A stretch of DNA of 64,000 nucleotides from Hydractinia symbiolongicarpus. Its lineage: Eukaryota; Cnidaria; Hydrozoa; Anthoathecata; Hydractiniidae. Where the stretch lies: the NCBI RefSeq assembly GCF_029227915.1, contig NC_079884.1, forward strand, positions 1,800,001 to 1,864,000. Direction: 5' to 3'. Positions 54,153 to 64,000 of the stretch are shown one piece after another. A program made the translations under genes and the position numbers. Numbering within the stretch: position 1 is the stretch's first letter; the number at the start of each line of letters is the position of its first letter. Under the pieces are notes generated by a model, which worked only from the letters and a program-made list of their open reading frames with translations, did not search any database and was not told the DNA's origin.

Positions 54153-55991
54153 CTTGTGGCTTAACCCGGCGTTTCGACGCCGGGTCTCCCGGCTAGTCTC
54201 TATAATAATAGCCGTCGTCTGCCTGTCTCTGCGCAACATGGCGGAGCAAGTAGCGAGACCCGCCGAAAATCCCCGCGGCCCTGCAGCTTTATTTCGAATC
54301 CCCGGCAGACCCCGTTTTTTTACCGGCCTTGCTTTGCCGCTCATTGTAATAAACCAATCACAAGGCTCCATTTTCACTAATGACCAATCCAAGTGCTTCG
54401 CGGCCTCAACATGCCGACGGGAGGAAACATGCTACCCCTACGAAGGCCATTTTGGTTTGGAAGTGATGGTGTGAAGTTTGTAGGTTTCCTTTCAATCCTC
54501 CTTATTTCTTCTGAGTACTTTTTATCCTATAGGATTATTTAGTTTATTTTCACATCTTAAGGTGAATATTTCATCACGTTTTCTAGCTACGTATAAATCT
54601 TAAACAAACCAATTTTAAGTTTTTGGCTAGCTACAAAACGTACATTTTGAGGCAGCTAGCTATAGCTAGATTTATTTATTCCTATACTTTTAAAGTTTTT
54701 ATTCAGTTTGGTATATTATTATTTATTTTTATGTTGAAGTTGGGTCTACCTAGCTAGCTCCTCTTTTAGCTACATCCTGCTAAAAAGTGAAAGTAGCCAA
54801 ATGCAGTTTTTGGCTGCAAGTGAAAGTAGCCAAATGCAGTTTGGCTGCAACACAATTCTTAACAATTCTTATGCTAAATGCAGTTGGCAGCGGCCACTTT
54901 TAATGATGATTTAAAAAAATTTTTATGCAAAATAAAATTGCTGAGTAATTTTTTAAACTGAACCGGGTTAATGCCAGGCTGTTCACTGATTTCTTTTAAA
55001 ACCGAAGCGATCAGGATTTTTGGAAAATGGTATTACCCCTATGCTCATGTATGACACGATTCACCTGTTAAGCGCTCAGCCTGGTGTTAACGACGGGCTG
55101 TTTCCTGTGTTTTTATTTAAACCGTTGTGATAAATTTTATTTGGAAAATTTTATTACGCCTGTTACTCATGTATGACACAATTTACATGTTAAGTGCTCA
55201 GCCTGGTGTTAATGACGTGCTTTTTCCGTGTTTTTATTTAATCCGTTGTGATAAAGTTTTTTTACCTGCAATAAACATTCAACCTGGTGTTAACAACAGG
55301 GTGTTTTGTGTGTTTTTTATTTAAATTGAAGTTGCGATAAGTTTTTTTGGGAGAAGGCTATTATGGCTATAACGCATGTGTGACACCATTTACCTGTGCT
55401 AAGTGCTCAGTCCGGTGTCATGATTAATTTGTTAAGGTTTACTGAAACGTACTCCGCAAAATAAAATAATATTGACTATTTTCTTTTCTTATGACGGGGT
55501 AACAACAGGTTGTAAACTGTGTTTTTATTTCGGTTAAAGTTGCAGTAAAGTTATATATATACATATATTTTAAAAAGTACATTACAACCGAAACACTATA
55601 ATGTTGTGTGAGCTTTACTCAATTCACGACATGGAGTTTTTTTAGTTTTTTTATGGGGTAACAACTGGGTTTTTTCTGTGTTTTAGGTTAAACCGAAATT
55701 GCAGTAAAGTTTTTTATGAAAAGGGTATTATGCGTTCTCGGCCCACTGTCATGATTAAGTTTTGAACTTTTACGGAAACTTATTCCGCAAAATAAAATAA
55801 TATTGCCCGATTGTTTTTGCTATGGCAGAGTAACAACGGTTTGTAAACTGTTTTAATTCAGCTTTTGTTGCTGGAAATTATTTTTTTTTAAATATCTTAC
55901 AGTCGCAACACTGCAATGGTGTGTGCCCTCCACTTGATTTACGACATACTGCATACCCGTACTAAAGCGCTCCACCTCACCGGGTCGCACA
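54153..55991 (+). repeat. Family B unit 11
   Basis: Hairpin 54165-54184, YY1/CCAAT module at 54234. It matches unit 9 until about 54683 and then resembles units 2 and 8 without the SINE. Confidence 0.75.
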
Positions 55992-57679
55992 GTTTGCGGT
56001 TCACCCGGCGTTTCGACGCCGGGTCCCCCGGCTAGTCTCTATAATAATAGCCGTCGTCTGTCTGTCTGTTCAAAAGGGTTACCTATATTCCTTTGATCTT
56101 TCCGCGATTTTTAGAAACCAGGGGGTTGTTTAATCGCAAATCTTATTATTGATTAAAATGAATTCTAAAAATTAATTTATCTCTTCAATTTATTGAATTA
56201 CTTTAATTTACTGCCATAAGTAAGAAAAATAAATTTAGTGATAAAAATGAATGCATTAATTTATTACGCCATTTTTAATAATAATTACCCCCGTGACCTC
56301 AATCGCCGTTTTCGCTCAGAAGCTACAGAAAACAAATGGGACAGTTTACTGATAGTTTTACTGACTTTGTTTTGACCGCTCGCACATAATACACCAATCA
56401 AAACGCTTCATTGTTTAAAAAACCAATCCAAGACTTTCGCGGCCTGGGCATGCCAACGAAGAAACAGGAGGACGGAAACATGATGGCCATTTTTGTTATT
56501 AAAGTAATGGTGGGTCAGTGCTGTTTGTAAGTCTGTTTCACCTTTTTGTCTTCTATAAGCTTTTTATTTTCGTAATATTGTCTTTTTGTATGTTCTAAAA
56601 TGTTAAGATAAATATATTGTCACGTTTTTAGTCACGTACAGATGCACCAGTTTTAGGATTTTTGGCTAGGAGCGAAGATTTTGGAGGCTAGCTAGCTAGA
56701 ACCTTACTTATTACTATTCTGTATGGCATAACAGCTTTTTATCCTACCCACCATTTATTTTTTTGTTGAGACTGTAGCCATTTAGCTAGCTCCTATCTTT
56801 GGCTAAAAAGTGAGAGTATAAAAATGCAGTTTGGCTAGCTACAACAATATTCTTTAACAAAAAGTGTTATGCTAAATGCAGTTATCTAGGTAGCTATATC
56901 TTTTATTATTTTTTCCTGAACATTTTTTGTGCAAATAAAATGACTGACAGATTATTTTAGCTGAACCGGTTATGACAGGCTGTTCCCTGTGTTTTCATTA
57001 AAACCGAAGTTGCAGTGAAGTTTTTTTGGAAAGGGGTATTACGCCTATACGCCTGTTCAACTCTGTTTAACTATACTAAGCGGTTAGCCCAGTATTAACA
57101 ACAGACTGTTGTTTTTGGTAAAGGCTGTTACGCCTATGCGCCATGTACAACGTGGTTTACCTGTACTAAGGGGTCAACCCAATGTAAGAATTCACTTTTA
57201 AACTTTCTCGGTAATCATGTATGTACGGATGTGCAACAATGTTTACCTGGACTAACCGCTCAGCCCTGTTGTGTTTTTTTTAAACAGAGTCTATGAGAAA
57301 GTTTTTTCCAAAGGCGTATTATTCCTATACACCTGTGCAACACGGTTTAACTGTAGTAAGCGCTTAGCCCAGTGTCACGATAAATTTTTTAACTTTCACA
57401 AAAACTTATTCCGCAAAATAAAATAATATTGACTGATTGTTTTTGCTATGATGGGGTACCGACTGTTGTTTGTAAACTGTGTTTTTATTTCAGCTATCGT
57501 TGCGGGGAATATTTTTTGAAAAATATCTTACAGTCGCAAGACTATAATGGTGTATGCGCTTCACTTAAGTTACGACATGCTGTATACCTGTACTAAAGCG
57601 CTCCACCTGATCGTGTGGCACAGTTTACGGCTCTTATTAAGCGCTCTACAGAGTGTTCAACGTCAGGTCACACCTTGAC
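55992..57679 (+). repeat. Family B unit 12 (diverged last unit)
   Basis: Hairpin 56004-56023. The module near 56380-56500 is diverged but still has two CCAAT boxes (CACCAATCAAA, AACCAATCCAAG) and ATGGCCATTTTTG; the YY1 word CAACATGGCGG is absent. Confidence 0.7.
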
Positions 57680-57719
57680 TTTGGCTTACCCCGGCGTTTT
57701 GACACCGGGGTAAGCCAAA
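57680..57719. repeat. Palindrome closing the family B array
   Basis: Perfect 15-bp arms TTTGGCTTACCCCGG and CCGGGGTAAGCCAAA around 10 bases. An enlarged form of the unit hairpin, and the last one; family A follows. It may mark an element end. Confidence 0.65.
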
Positions 57720-59129
57720 CGCGATATGCGCTAAGTGGTATAAAAAGGATGGGCGGACCCGTGGATTTTTGCGGCGAGAAGCGGAGGGCGCGTCAGCGCC
57801 CGGCGCGTAGCGGAGCCCATTTCCTCATTAAATAAGCCAAATATAAAAGAAAAAGGAAGTACGGTGGAGAGTATATAGGATTTCTATACGATTTCCGCGC
57901 CTCGTCCCCCTATGCATCAAAAATATCCAAAATTCGGCCGTTTTTGAGTCAGTTTCCCAGCGATTTATTATGGTCATTCTCAATTACATTTTTTAGTAAG
58001 CGAGACAATATGTTTTTAGCACAGCGATGGAGTTTTTGTTGTTTTTTAACCAAGCGTAAATAGTGCTGTTTCCAGTTAAGATTAAGTTTGCTTACAATTT
58101 CTAGCCACGTGATACACATATTAATTTGACTAATATCACATGACTTTTTTCTCGGACACATAGCGCCTCAAACTCAAACTTTCATTAATCTAAGCTATAT
58201 CGCAACTGACAGAAGGGCTTGTTCAAGAAAACGAAGAAATGGTATGTTTTTAGCTAGCTAGTATATCACTATTCCTTTACATGTAATGAACTCTTTCTTA
58301 TTCTCACTCACACTTAAGGCTAGCTAGCATAAAACTACTGACTGAGCTGGCTGGCATAAAATAGAGCAATAGAACAAACATATAACATATACAGCCAGCA
58401 TAAAACTGGCTACAGAGCTAGCATAAATTTAACTACTTAGCTGGCATGAAATTAGCTAATTAGGCTAGCATAAAATTATCTACATAGCTAGCATAGAAAA
58501 ATTCTTTTGGACAGATTTTCAATGAGATAGGCCACCTAGCTTATACTTATGACACAGTATATAAGTGATATAATTCTACTCTGATTAGGAATGTCCCATT
58601 ACATAGCTAGCTTGTTCTAGCGACAATCCACAATCGTCCAATTTTAGACCAAAGTTCAAGGGCAAAAAATGTTTAGCGCAATCAGCAAAAGTACATACCT
58701 ATATATAATTCTACAGATACTTCCCTTCCCACTTACGAGGTCAAGTTGGGAACTTTATAACATTGAATGTTATAGAGGGGGTGAGAGCCATATTTTTGTG
58801 AATGATTGTAGCTATAATGTAGGAACATCACAAAAGAAGCGGTGTAGTAGACATTGCCACATTATAGATCAGGAAATTAAGTTTTTTAACCCTGCCGGTG
58901 AGCATACCCCAGTGTGGATTAAGTGACAAATGGAAATTATTTCTATATTGACATCTATATTTTTTATTAAGCCATTTTAAATTCTGACAAGTGGTTCTTG
59001 TGCAATCGTCAACATGTATTGAAAATCTTTAAATATCTATATATATATATCGCATTCATTTTTTGACAGAAATTATTTCTATATCAAATAACCTTTTTTT
59101 ACATCAACGTCTACATTTTCTGTTACAGG
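57720..59129 (+). repeat. Family A unit 6
   Basis: Head variant GCGGCGAGAAGCGGAGGGCG with the GGGCGC/GCGCCC hairpin (57771-57818). The body matches 60616 onward and unit 5, with TTTCCAGTTAAGATTAAG and GCTAGC-ATAAAA words at 58320-58500. No gene. Confidence 0.65.
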
Positions 59130-59567
59130 GAGCGTTCACATATTACGTAATCAAGTAGGGGGGAGGGGGGTCAACTAAAATCAGCCAAAGTGGTTTAATA
59201 ACATAAGCAAATCAAAAAAAATTAACAGCATATTTTATCAAGAGTGTGAAACATATCAATTATATCTAAAACGTTTGTATTGGCCTTATTCTATATCTTA
59301 AATGTAAAATATGAAAGTAAAATATAAAACTGTAAATATTTAAAACTTTTGTAGGGTCTGGTATAAATACTAGCATCTGTTTTAAGACAAACAGTATTTG
59401 TTTTCATTCATAAACTAATTCTTTACCGATTTTTTTTAGGGGGGGGGGTTAAGTAGATGATGACGTAATTTTGGGAGGGAGGTCAACCAAATGATTACGA
59501 CTGATTACATGGGGGTGGGAGGAGTAGAAAATAGGCAAAAAATTGATTACGTAATATGTGAACGCTC
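59130..59567. mobile_element. MITE with 25-bp perfect terminal inverted repeats
   Basis: GAGCGTTCACATATTACGTA... (59130-59154) is the exact reverse complement of 59543-59567. The 438-bp interior is noncoding, with G-runs at 59157-59170 and 59441-59450. The superfamily is not assigned because the target duplication is unclear. Confidence 0.8.
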
Positions 59568-60361
59568 ACTTAAAAAGGTTATTTAACTAGACGTTACTGT
59601 TAAGTTCTTGTTATGATGTGCAACTGTAAAATTATGCACACATTTATCCCCTGTTGGTCTAATGGTTAAGACACTCTTGCAAATGAGAGATTTAGGTTCG
59701 AATCCTAAACAGGGCTAGGAAAAAAACTTGCACCTATAGATATTGAGACAAGTGAATCTTTGGAAAATTTAAAATTACGTACAGCACACAAACCTGGTGA
59801 TCATTTCGGGTAGAAATAGTCATTATGACAAATTAGAGCATTTGTTAGTCTGTCCTAAAAAACTTATATTCTTTTTAGCAGAAGAGCCTGAACTTTATTA
59901 TGAATAAAATTATAAATTCAGCCTTTATAATGTTTTTTTACAACTTTGTCCCTAGTATTTCTTTGCTTTTGTCATGAAAATTATGGTGAAAACGAAAGGT
60001 TATGTAGAGCTAGTATATCACTATTTTTAATAATTTTTTTTTTCCTTTCTCATGGACTTCTCTGATTATTTCTAATTCTTGACTTTTTAATGTTGTTGTC
60101 ATTGGAACCAAGTTAATTTTTAATCTCAGATTTATCAAAAAATGATAGTTTTTTCGGTGTTATGACCGATTGTTTAAATGCTTGTATTGGCACATAATTC
60201 TACTATCATGCTTCACTGTATATTGACCTGATATAAATTTGAGGCCTTTTTGATGAACTATTGAATTTGAAATATTTGCACCTCAATATGTTCTATACTC
60301 CTGGCCTAATATGATACATATCCTAGAGATAATGAGTATACATAATCTTTGAGTTGTGGGT
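59568..60361. other. AT-rich spacer with a tRNA-like sequence
   Basis: No gene. Contains 59648-59715 and stretches resembling 10100-10160 ('ggacttctctgattatttctaattcttgac'), so it is a diverged relative of the 9760-10508 segment. Confidence 0.5.
59648..59715 (+). repeat. tRNA-like sequence (best-preserved copy)
   Basis: Acceptor CCCTGT/ACAGGG, D-arm GTCT...AGAC, anticodon-like arm CTCTT-GCAAAT-GAGAG with a 6-base loop, T-arm TTAGG-TTCGAAT-CCTAA. The T-arm and B-box GGTTCGAATCC are perfect, but the anticodon loop is one base short, so probably not a working tRNA gene. Confidence 0.5.
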
Positions 60362-60615
60362 ATTTTCTATTAAGATACCCGACCCTGCATTGCCGTTACC
60401 TGGCCTTGCCAGTGCTGACCGTTCCTTTGCCTACTCTTCCTATGCCTTTTCTGGTGCCTGCCTACTATGCTCTTGCCTGTGCCTCCGATGCCTTGCCTAC
60501 CCCTGCCTTGCTGATTCCTCTTCCTGTTTCCTTGCCTGCCTTTTCCGTGCCCTTTCCTTGCCGTGCTTAATGCCTTTGCCTTGGCAACCTCTCCGCAACA
60601 CTTTCTATATTGATT
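60362..60615. repeat. CCTTGCC-rich tract (copy 3)
   Basis: Matches 33503-33745 and 1931-2104; ends CTCCGCAACACTTTCTATATTGATT. Confidence 0.7.
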
Positions 60616-62309
60616 CCACGGGCCATCCACTAGTACATCAAAAATATCCAAAATTCGGCCGTTTTTGAGTCAGTTTCCCAGTGATTTAATATGGTCATTC
60701 TTAATTACATTTTTTAGTAAGCGAGGCAATATGTTTTTAGCACGGCGATGGAGTTTTTGTTGTTTTTTAACCAAGCGTAAATGATGCTGTTTCCAGTTGA
60801 GATTAAGTTTGCCTACAATTTTTAGCCACGTAATACACATATTAATTTTACTAATATCACATGACTGTTTTCTCGGACACATAGCGCCTCAAACTCAAAC
60901 TTTCGTTAATCTAAGCTATATCGCAACTGACGGGCTTGTTCAAGAAAATGAAGAAAGGGTATGTTTAGCTCGCTTGTATATCACTTTTTTTTTACATGTA
61001 ATGAACCCATTCTTATTCTTACTCACACCTAAAGCTAGCTAGCTTAAAACTGCAGATTTAGATAGAATAATAATAGAACTTAGATAGCATTTAGCTACCT
61101 AGCTACTGTAAGAGTTAGCTAGCATAAAACAAACAAACAATGCAATATAGCTAGCATAAAACTAGCTACAAAGCTTGCAGAAAATTAACTACTTAGCTGG
61201 GATAGAACTACCCATGTAGCTAGCAATAAATTGCTATTTTTGCTGGCATAAAATCAGCAACATAGCTAGCATAGATAAATTGTTTGAGACTGATTTTCTA
61301 CCTATCCTCTATCTAGCTAGCTATTATACATATATACTACACAGTGAGTGAGATAATTCTACTCTGTAGGAATGTCCCATCATACAGCTTGTTCTAGCTA
61401 CAATCGTCCACAAAATGGCCAAACATAGCCAGCTAGATATTTTGCAGATAGTACGTTCTGTTCTCACTCGTGATCAATGTTTATATACAGCTATGTCACG
61501 TGTAATTGTTTACGTTGCTTAGCCACACAAGGGCAGTTCTTAACATTAAGGGGGAATAGACAGCTATATTTTCGTGGACGATTGTAGCTAGCTATATATA
61601 TTGTACACACGTCAGGAAATAAACTTTTCCCATAAAATATTGCAGTTTTTTTTTGCTTTAAGAGGGTAAAAACATGTTATAAACTGTATTTTTATTTTTA
61701 AATGTTACAAAATTTTCCACAAAGTAAAATTGTTTTAGGTGCGTAGGATAACAACAGCTTGTTAACTGTCTGTTTGTTTCAACAGAAGTTAGGATAGTTT
61801 TTTGGAAATGGGTATTATGCCGAAACGTATGTGCGAAACAGTATACCTGTGCAAATCACTCAGCCCAGTGTTAACAGCAAGCTGTTACCTGTGTTTCTAT
61901 TTAACAGAAGTTGCGCTAATTTTATGTTTGAAATGGTATTAAACCTATATGGATGTGCAACATTGTTTACCTATACTAAGCGCTCACCCTGGATTGAAAT
62001 TCACTTTTAAGTTTTGAGAAATTCGCTAAGATGGGCACAACATATAAACTGTATTTTTGAAGAAAAGTTATTATTTGAAAAATATATTACACCTGAAACA
62101 TCTTACTGTTGTGTGTGGTTCACATAATTTATGATATACTGCATACTTGTACTAAAGCGCTCCACATGAATGTGTAGCACAGTTTACAAAACGTATAAAT
62201 CGCTCTACACCAGACGTTTAACGACGGGTGTTACAGTTACTTGCGACTAAACCAGACATTTCAACGCCAGGTACCCCTGTCTAGTTAGTAAAAAGGCTAT
62301 GTGAGCATA
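60616..62309 (+). repeat. Family A unit 7 with family-B-like tail
   Basis: 60880-61620 is closely similar to 8400-9130. From about 61800 come diverged copies of the subrepeat (CACTCAGCCCAGTGTTAACAG), then a decayed version of the family B hairpin near 62250-62290. No gene. Confidence 0.65.
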
Positions 62310-63069
62310 TATAAGATGCACATGTAAAGTTTTTCATATATATATATTCATGCCCTGTTGGTCTAATGGCTATGACACTCATGCAAATGAGAGATCCAGG
62401 TTCAAATCCTGGACAGGGCTAGGAAAAATATAATTATCTTGCATCTTCAACAAGCAGGTATTCATAAGTATATGATATTAGCTATATTGAGTATAATAGG
62501 TAATCTTTTGAGTCGTAGAGGGGGAATTGCGTACATTTATCACTTTCATTTATAGAGCCCAAAATGCTTTGTTTTTGTAATAGATCTATCACTTTATGGT
62601 AAAAAGTTTTGTGGTGATAAACCTGCTAGGCACAAGAAACCAAAAAAGGCGTTTTTTACTAAACTTTTTTGCCTTTATCGTGGACTTCTCTTCTTCTGAT
62701 TATTTCTAATTCTTGACTTTTTAATGTTGCTGTCATTACCATGTTTATTTACATTTGAGCAGTTTCTAATTCGTCAGATTATAAACAAAAAGTAATGTCA
62801 TTGGCCCGTGAAATATTGCGTCTGAAACTGGGAATTTGCTAATACAGAAGCGCTCTGGTAAATTTTCAAACATTTTTTATTTGATTGGACAGAATGGATC
62901 ACGTGAATCTTTCCAAACACAAACATTTTTTGCTTTGATTGGACAAACTGGAACACGTGGTTTAGGCGATCGAAATATACTCTTTTGGCGCAACTTTTTT
63001 TCAAACCCTCTGGAAATTTTCTGGAGCGCGTTGTGTTTGTTTGCTGGAATGAAATTGATACTTCCTGGA
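62310..63069 (+). repeat. Segment paralogous to 9760-10508
   Basis: Same order as on the left of the Polinton: tRNA-like sequence, G-run, 'ttgattggacagaatgga' pair, ending CTTCCTGGA. Here it continues without break into the leader of Helitron copy 3. Confidence 0.75.
62352..62419 (+). repeat. tRNA-like sequence
   Basis: Same as 9783-9850 but with the T-arm fully paired (CCAGG/CCTGG). Confidence 0.5.
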
Positions 63070-63457
63070 TTATTGGATAAGTATTATTTGATAATTTTGT
63101 CTGTGTCTTGTGTTAGAAAACAAACAAACATTTAGCTAGGTATAAATTGCAGCTAGGTGCATCTTTATATCTGATTTTTTTGCCCCCTCTGTGTCCCTGC
63201 ATTTTGGCGTAAGCTAGATAGCTAGCAATTGTAGCTTACTGTTTGTATCTCTTTTTTTTGTCCCCTGCTCTGTCCTGTATTCTGATGCAAGGACTATAAA
63301 TACATTGCCACAGTCAGCAAGGAAGTACATTTACTTTTGTTTAATCTGATTTAGGTGCTAACTGCAGCTCTAGGTAGCGGTAGCAACCGTAGCATCGTAG
63401 AAATCGTGTCTCATTGTAGTCAATTGTAGCATTGTAGAACAATCAGACAAACTAATC
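63070..63457 (+). other. Leader region of Helitron copy 3
   Basis: No ORF. 63284-63327 is a fragment resembling Rep coding sequence at 28971-29014. GTAGCATTGTAG-like words recur before the ATG. This region is missing at the Polinton locus. Confidence 0.55.
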
Positions 63458-64000
63458 ATGCTATCTGTCAAAGCATATCGTGCCACCATTGGTTCTTTTT
63501 ATAATGTAGCTGCTAGCCACTCCAAAAATATGACAAATGAAACAATAAATTTTCACAGCTATTCAGGAATGGTTTTTGATGACAAGGTGGATAATAACAA
63601 CGACTTCAATCATTTTTTGAAACTTTTTATTTCAATAATTTTCATGTGTTGTCTGAGCTGTAATATCAATCTTGCATCTTTGAAATTAATGTTATTTTTA
63701 TCTGGTGACATTGAAAGCAATCCTGGACCCTTTAATAACAATGATATTGACTTCCAAATATCACTACAGGAATCTTATGCCACCTATCTTCTAAATCAGT
63801 CGAATTCTGCTGATCGTATAGTCGCCTTTGCTAGAAGTATTGGTCTGTCAAATATAACATATCAAGAAGTGACAATAGGGGATGGCAACTGCTTTTATAG
63901 AGCAGTAGTACAGCAACTTAGTCGCCCTGAGATCAGACAAATTGTCCCCCCTGACCTACACTTTCAAAATCACCTCCAACTACGAGCAGCTGTGGTCAAG
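63458..64000 (+). CDS. Helitron-type 2A-OTU polyprotein, 5' part (copy 3, runs off the window)
   Basis: 181 codons, open to the window edge. A hydrophobic segment (about residues 53-80) leads into the 2A motif DIESNPGP. The OTU protease begins behind it, with GDGNCFYRA giving candidate catalytic Cys145. The leader CNINLASxKLxLxLSGD is conserved with copy 1, while the first 50 residues vary. After skipping, the chain starting with Pro would carry OTU and, if the element is complete, DUF6570, Rep and helicase. The ATG at 63458 fits copy 1. No lesion seen, so this may be the live member. Confidence 0.85.
   Translation, partial: MLSVKAYRATIGSFYNVAASHSKNMTNETINFHSYSGMVFDDKVDNNNDFNHFLKLFISIIFMCCLSCNINLASLKLMLFLSGDIESNPGPFNNNDIDFQISLQESYATYLLNQSNSADRIVAFARSIGLSNITYQEVTIGDGNCFYRAVVQQLSRPEIRQIVPPDLHFQNHLQLRAAVVK
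63707..63730 (+). other. 2A ribosome-skipping peptide (copy 3)
   Basis: Codons read DIESNPGP, the consensus with Ser at the variable position. The skip would fall between 63725-63727 and 63728-63730. Confidence 0.85.

Larger units (their letters stand above)
46862..54683 (+). repeat. 3911-bp higher-order repeat, two copies in tandem
   Basis: About 46862-50772 recurs at 50773-54683 at a constant offset of 3911 bp with no difference noticed where compared. The border is set by C-C-T-A-T-T versus C-C-T-A-T-A near 50770/54683. Each copy holds a 1706-bp and a 2205-bp unit, and the SINE is copied along. Either a very recent duplication or an assembly duplicate. Confidence 0.85.

Overview
The window looks like a transposon-dense, AT-rich stretch of an invertebrate animal genome. 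A marine sponge or cnidarian is my guess. The guess rests on the very frequent GCTAGC/TAGCTAGC motifs, a Polinton/Maverick carrying capsid genes, a Helitron-type element with an OTU domain behind a 2A peptide, and tRNA-headed SINEs. I see no spliced host gene; every convincing coding region belongs to a mobile element.

Layout. (1) 1-1931: decayed 5' part of a Helitron-type ORF (hydrophobic leader, 2A peptide, OTU protease), copy 1. (2) 1931-10508: a CCTTGCC-rich tract, then about five tandem 1.2-1.9 kb units of repeat family A (E-box-like sites, reiterated GCTAGC-ATAAAA words, GC hairpins at unit borders), with a SINE at 6503-6861 and a tRNA-like sequence at 9783. (3) 10509-26266: a Polinton/Maverick-type virus-like element encoding protein-primed DNA polymerase B, a retroviral-type integrase, packaging ATPase, major and minor capsid proteins, two small SAP proteins, an MDM2-type RING protein, a paralogous pair of membrane proteins and several small membrane proteins. 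Three genes carry single lesions (a frameshift in polB; in-frame stops in the 18879 and 24799 genes). Terminal inverted repeats and an adenain-type protease were not found. (4) 26267-32392: the rest of a Helitron Rep/helicase ORF, copy 2, cut at its 5' end by the Polinton junction and broken by two frameshifts, followed by a 145-bp minisatellite. (5) 33503-57719: a 24-kb array of repeat family B. Its units of 1.3-2.2 kb each open with a GC hairpin with a TTCG loop; eight carry a YY1/CCAAT promoter-like module; part is a 3911-bp higher-order repeat. (6) 57720-63069: more family A, a MITE with 25-bp perfect inverted repeats, tRNA-like sequences and a segment paralogous to 9760-10508. (7) 63458-64000: an intact 5' end of the 2A-OTU Helitron ORF (copy 3), running off the window.

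How the parts fit. The Polinton's genes form a compact virus-like plan. Divergent pairs share promoters of 38-40 bp, genes overlap by 1-47 bp, and most gene ends are followed 10-17 bp later by a hairpin with a GTTAC...GTAAC-type stem, resembling the hairpin 3'-end signals of mimiviruses and virophages. Both Polinton flanks match one paralogous locus (62310-64000), but about 839 bp of that locus are missing where the Polinton sits. The Helitron ORF combines a leader, a ribosome-skipping 2A site and a deubiquitinase-like OTU domain ahead of a zinc-binding DUF6570-like region, the HUH Rep and the PIF1-like helicase.
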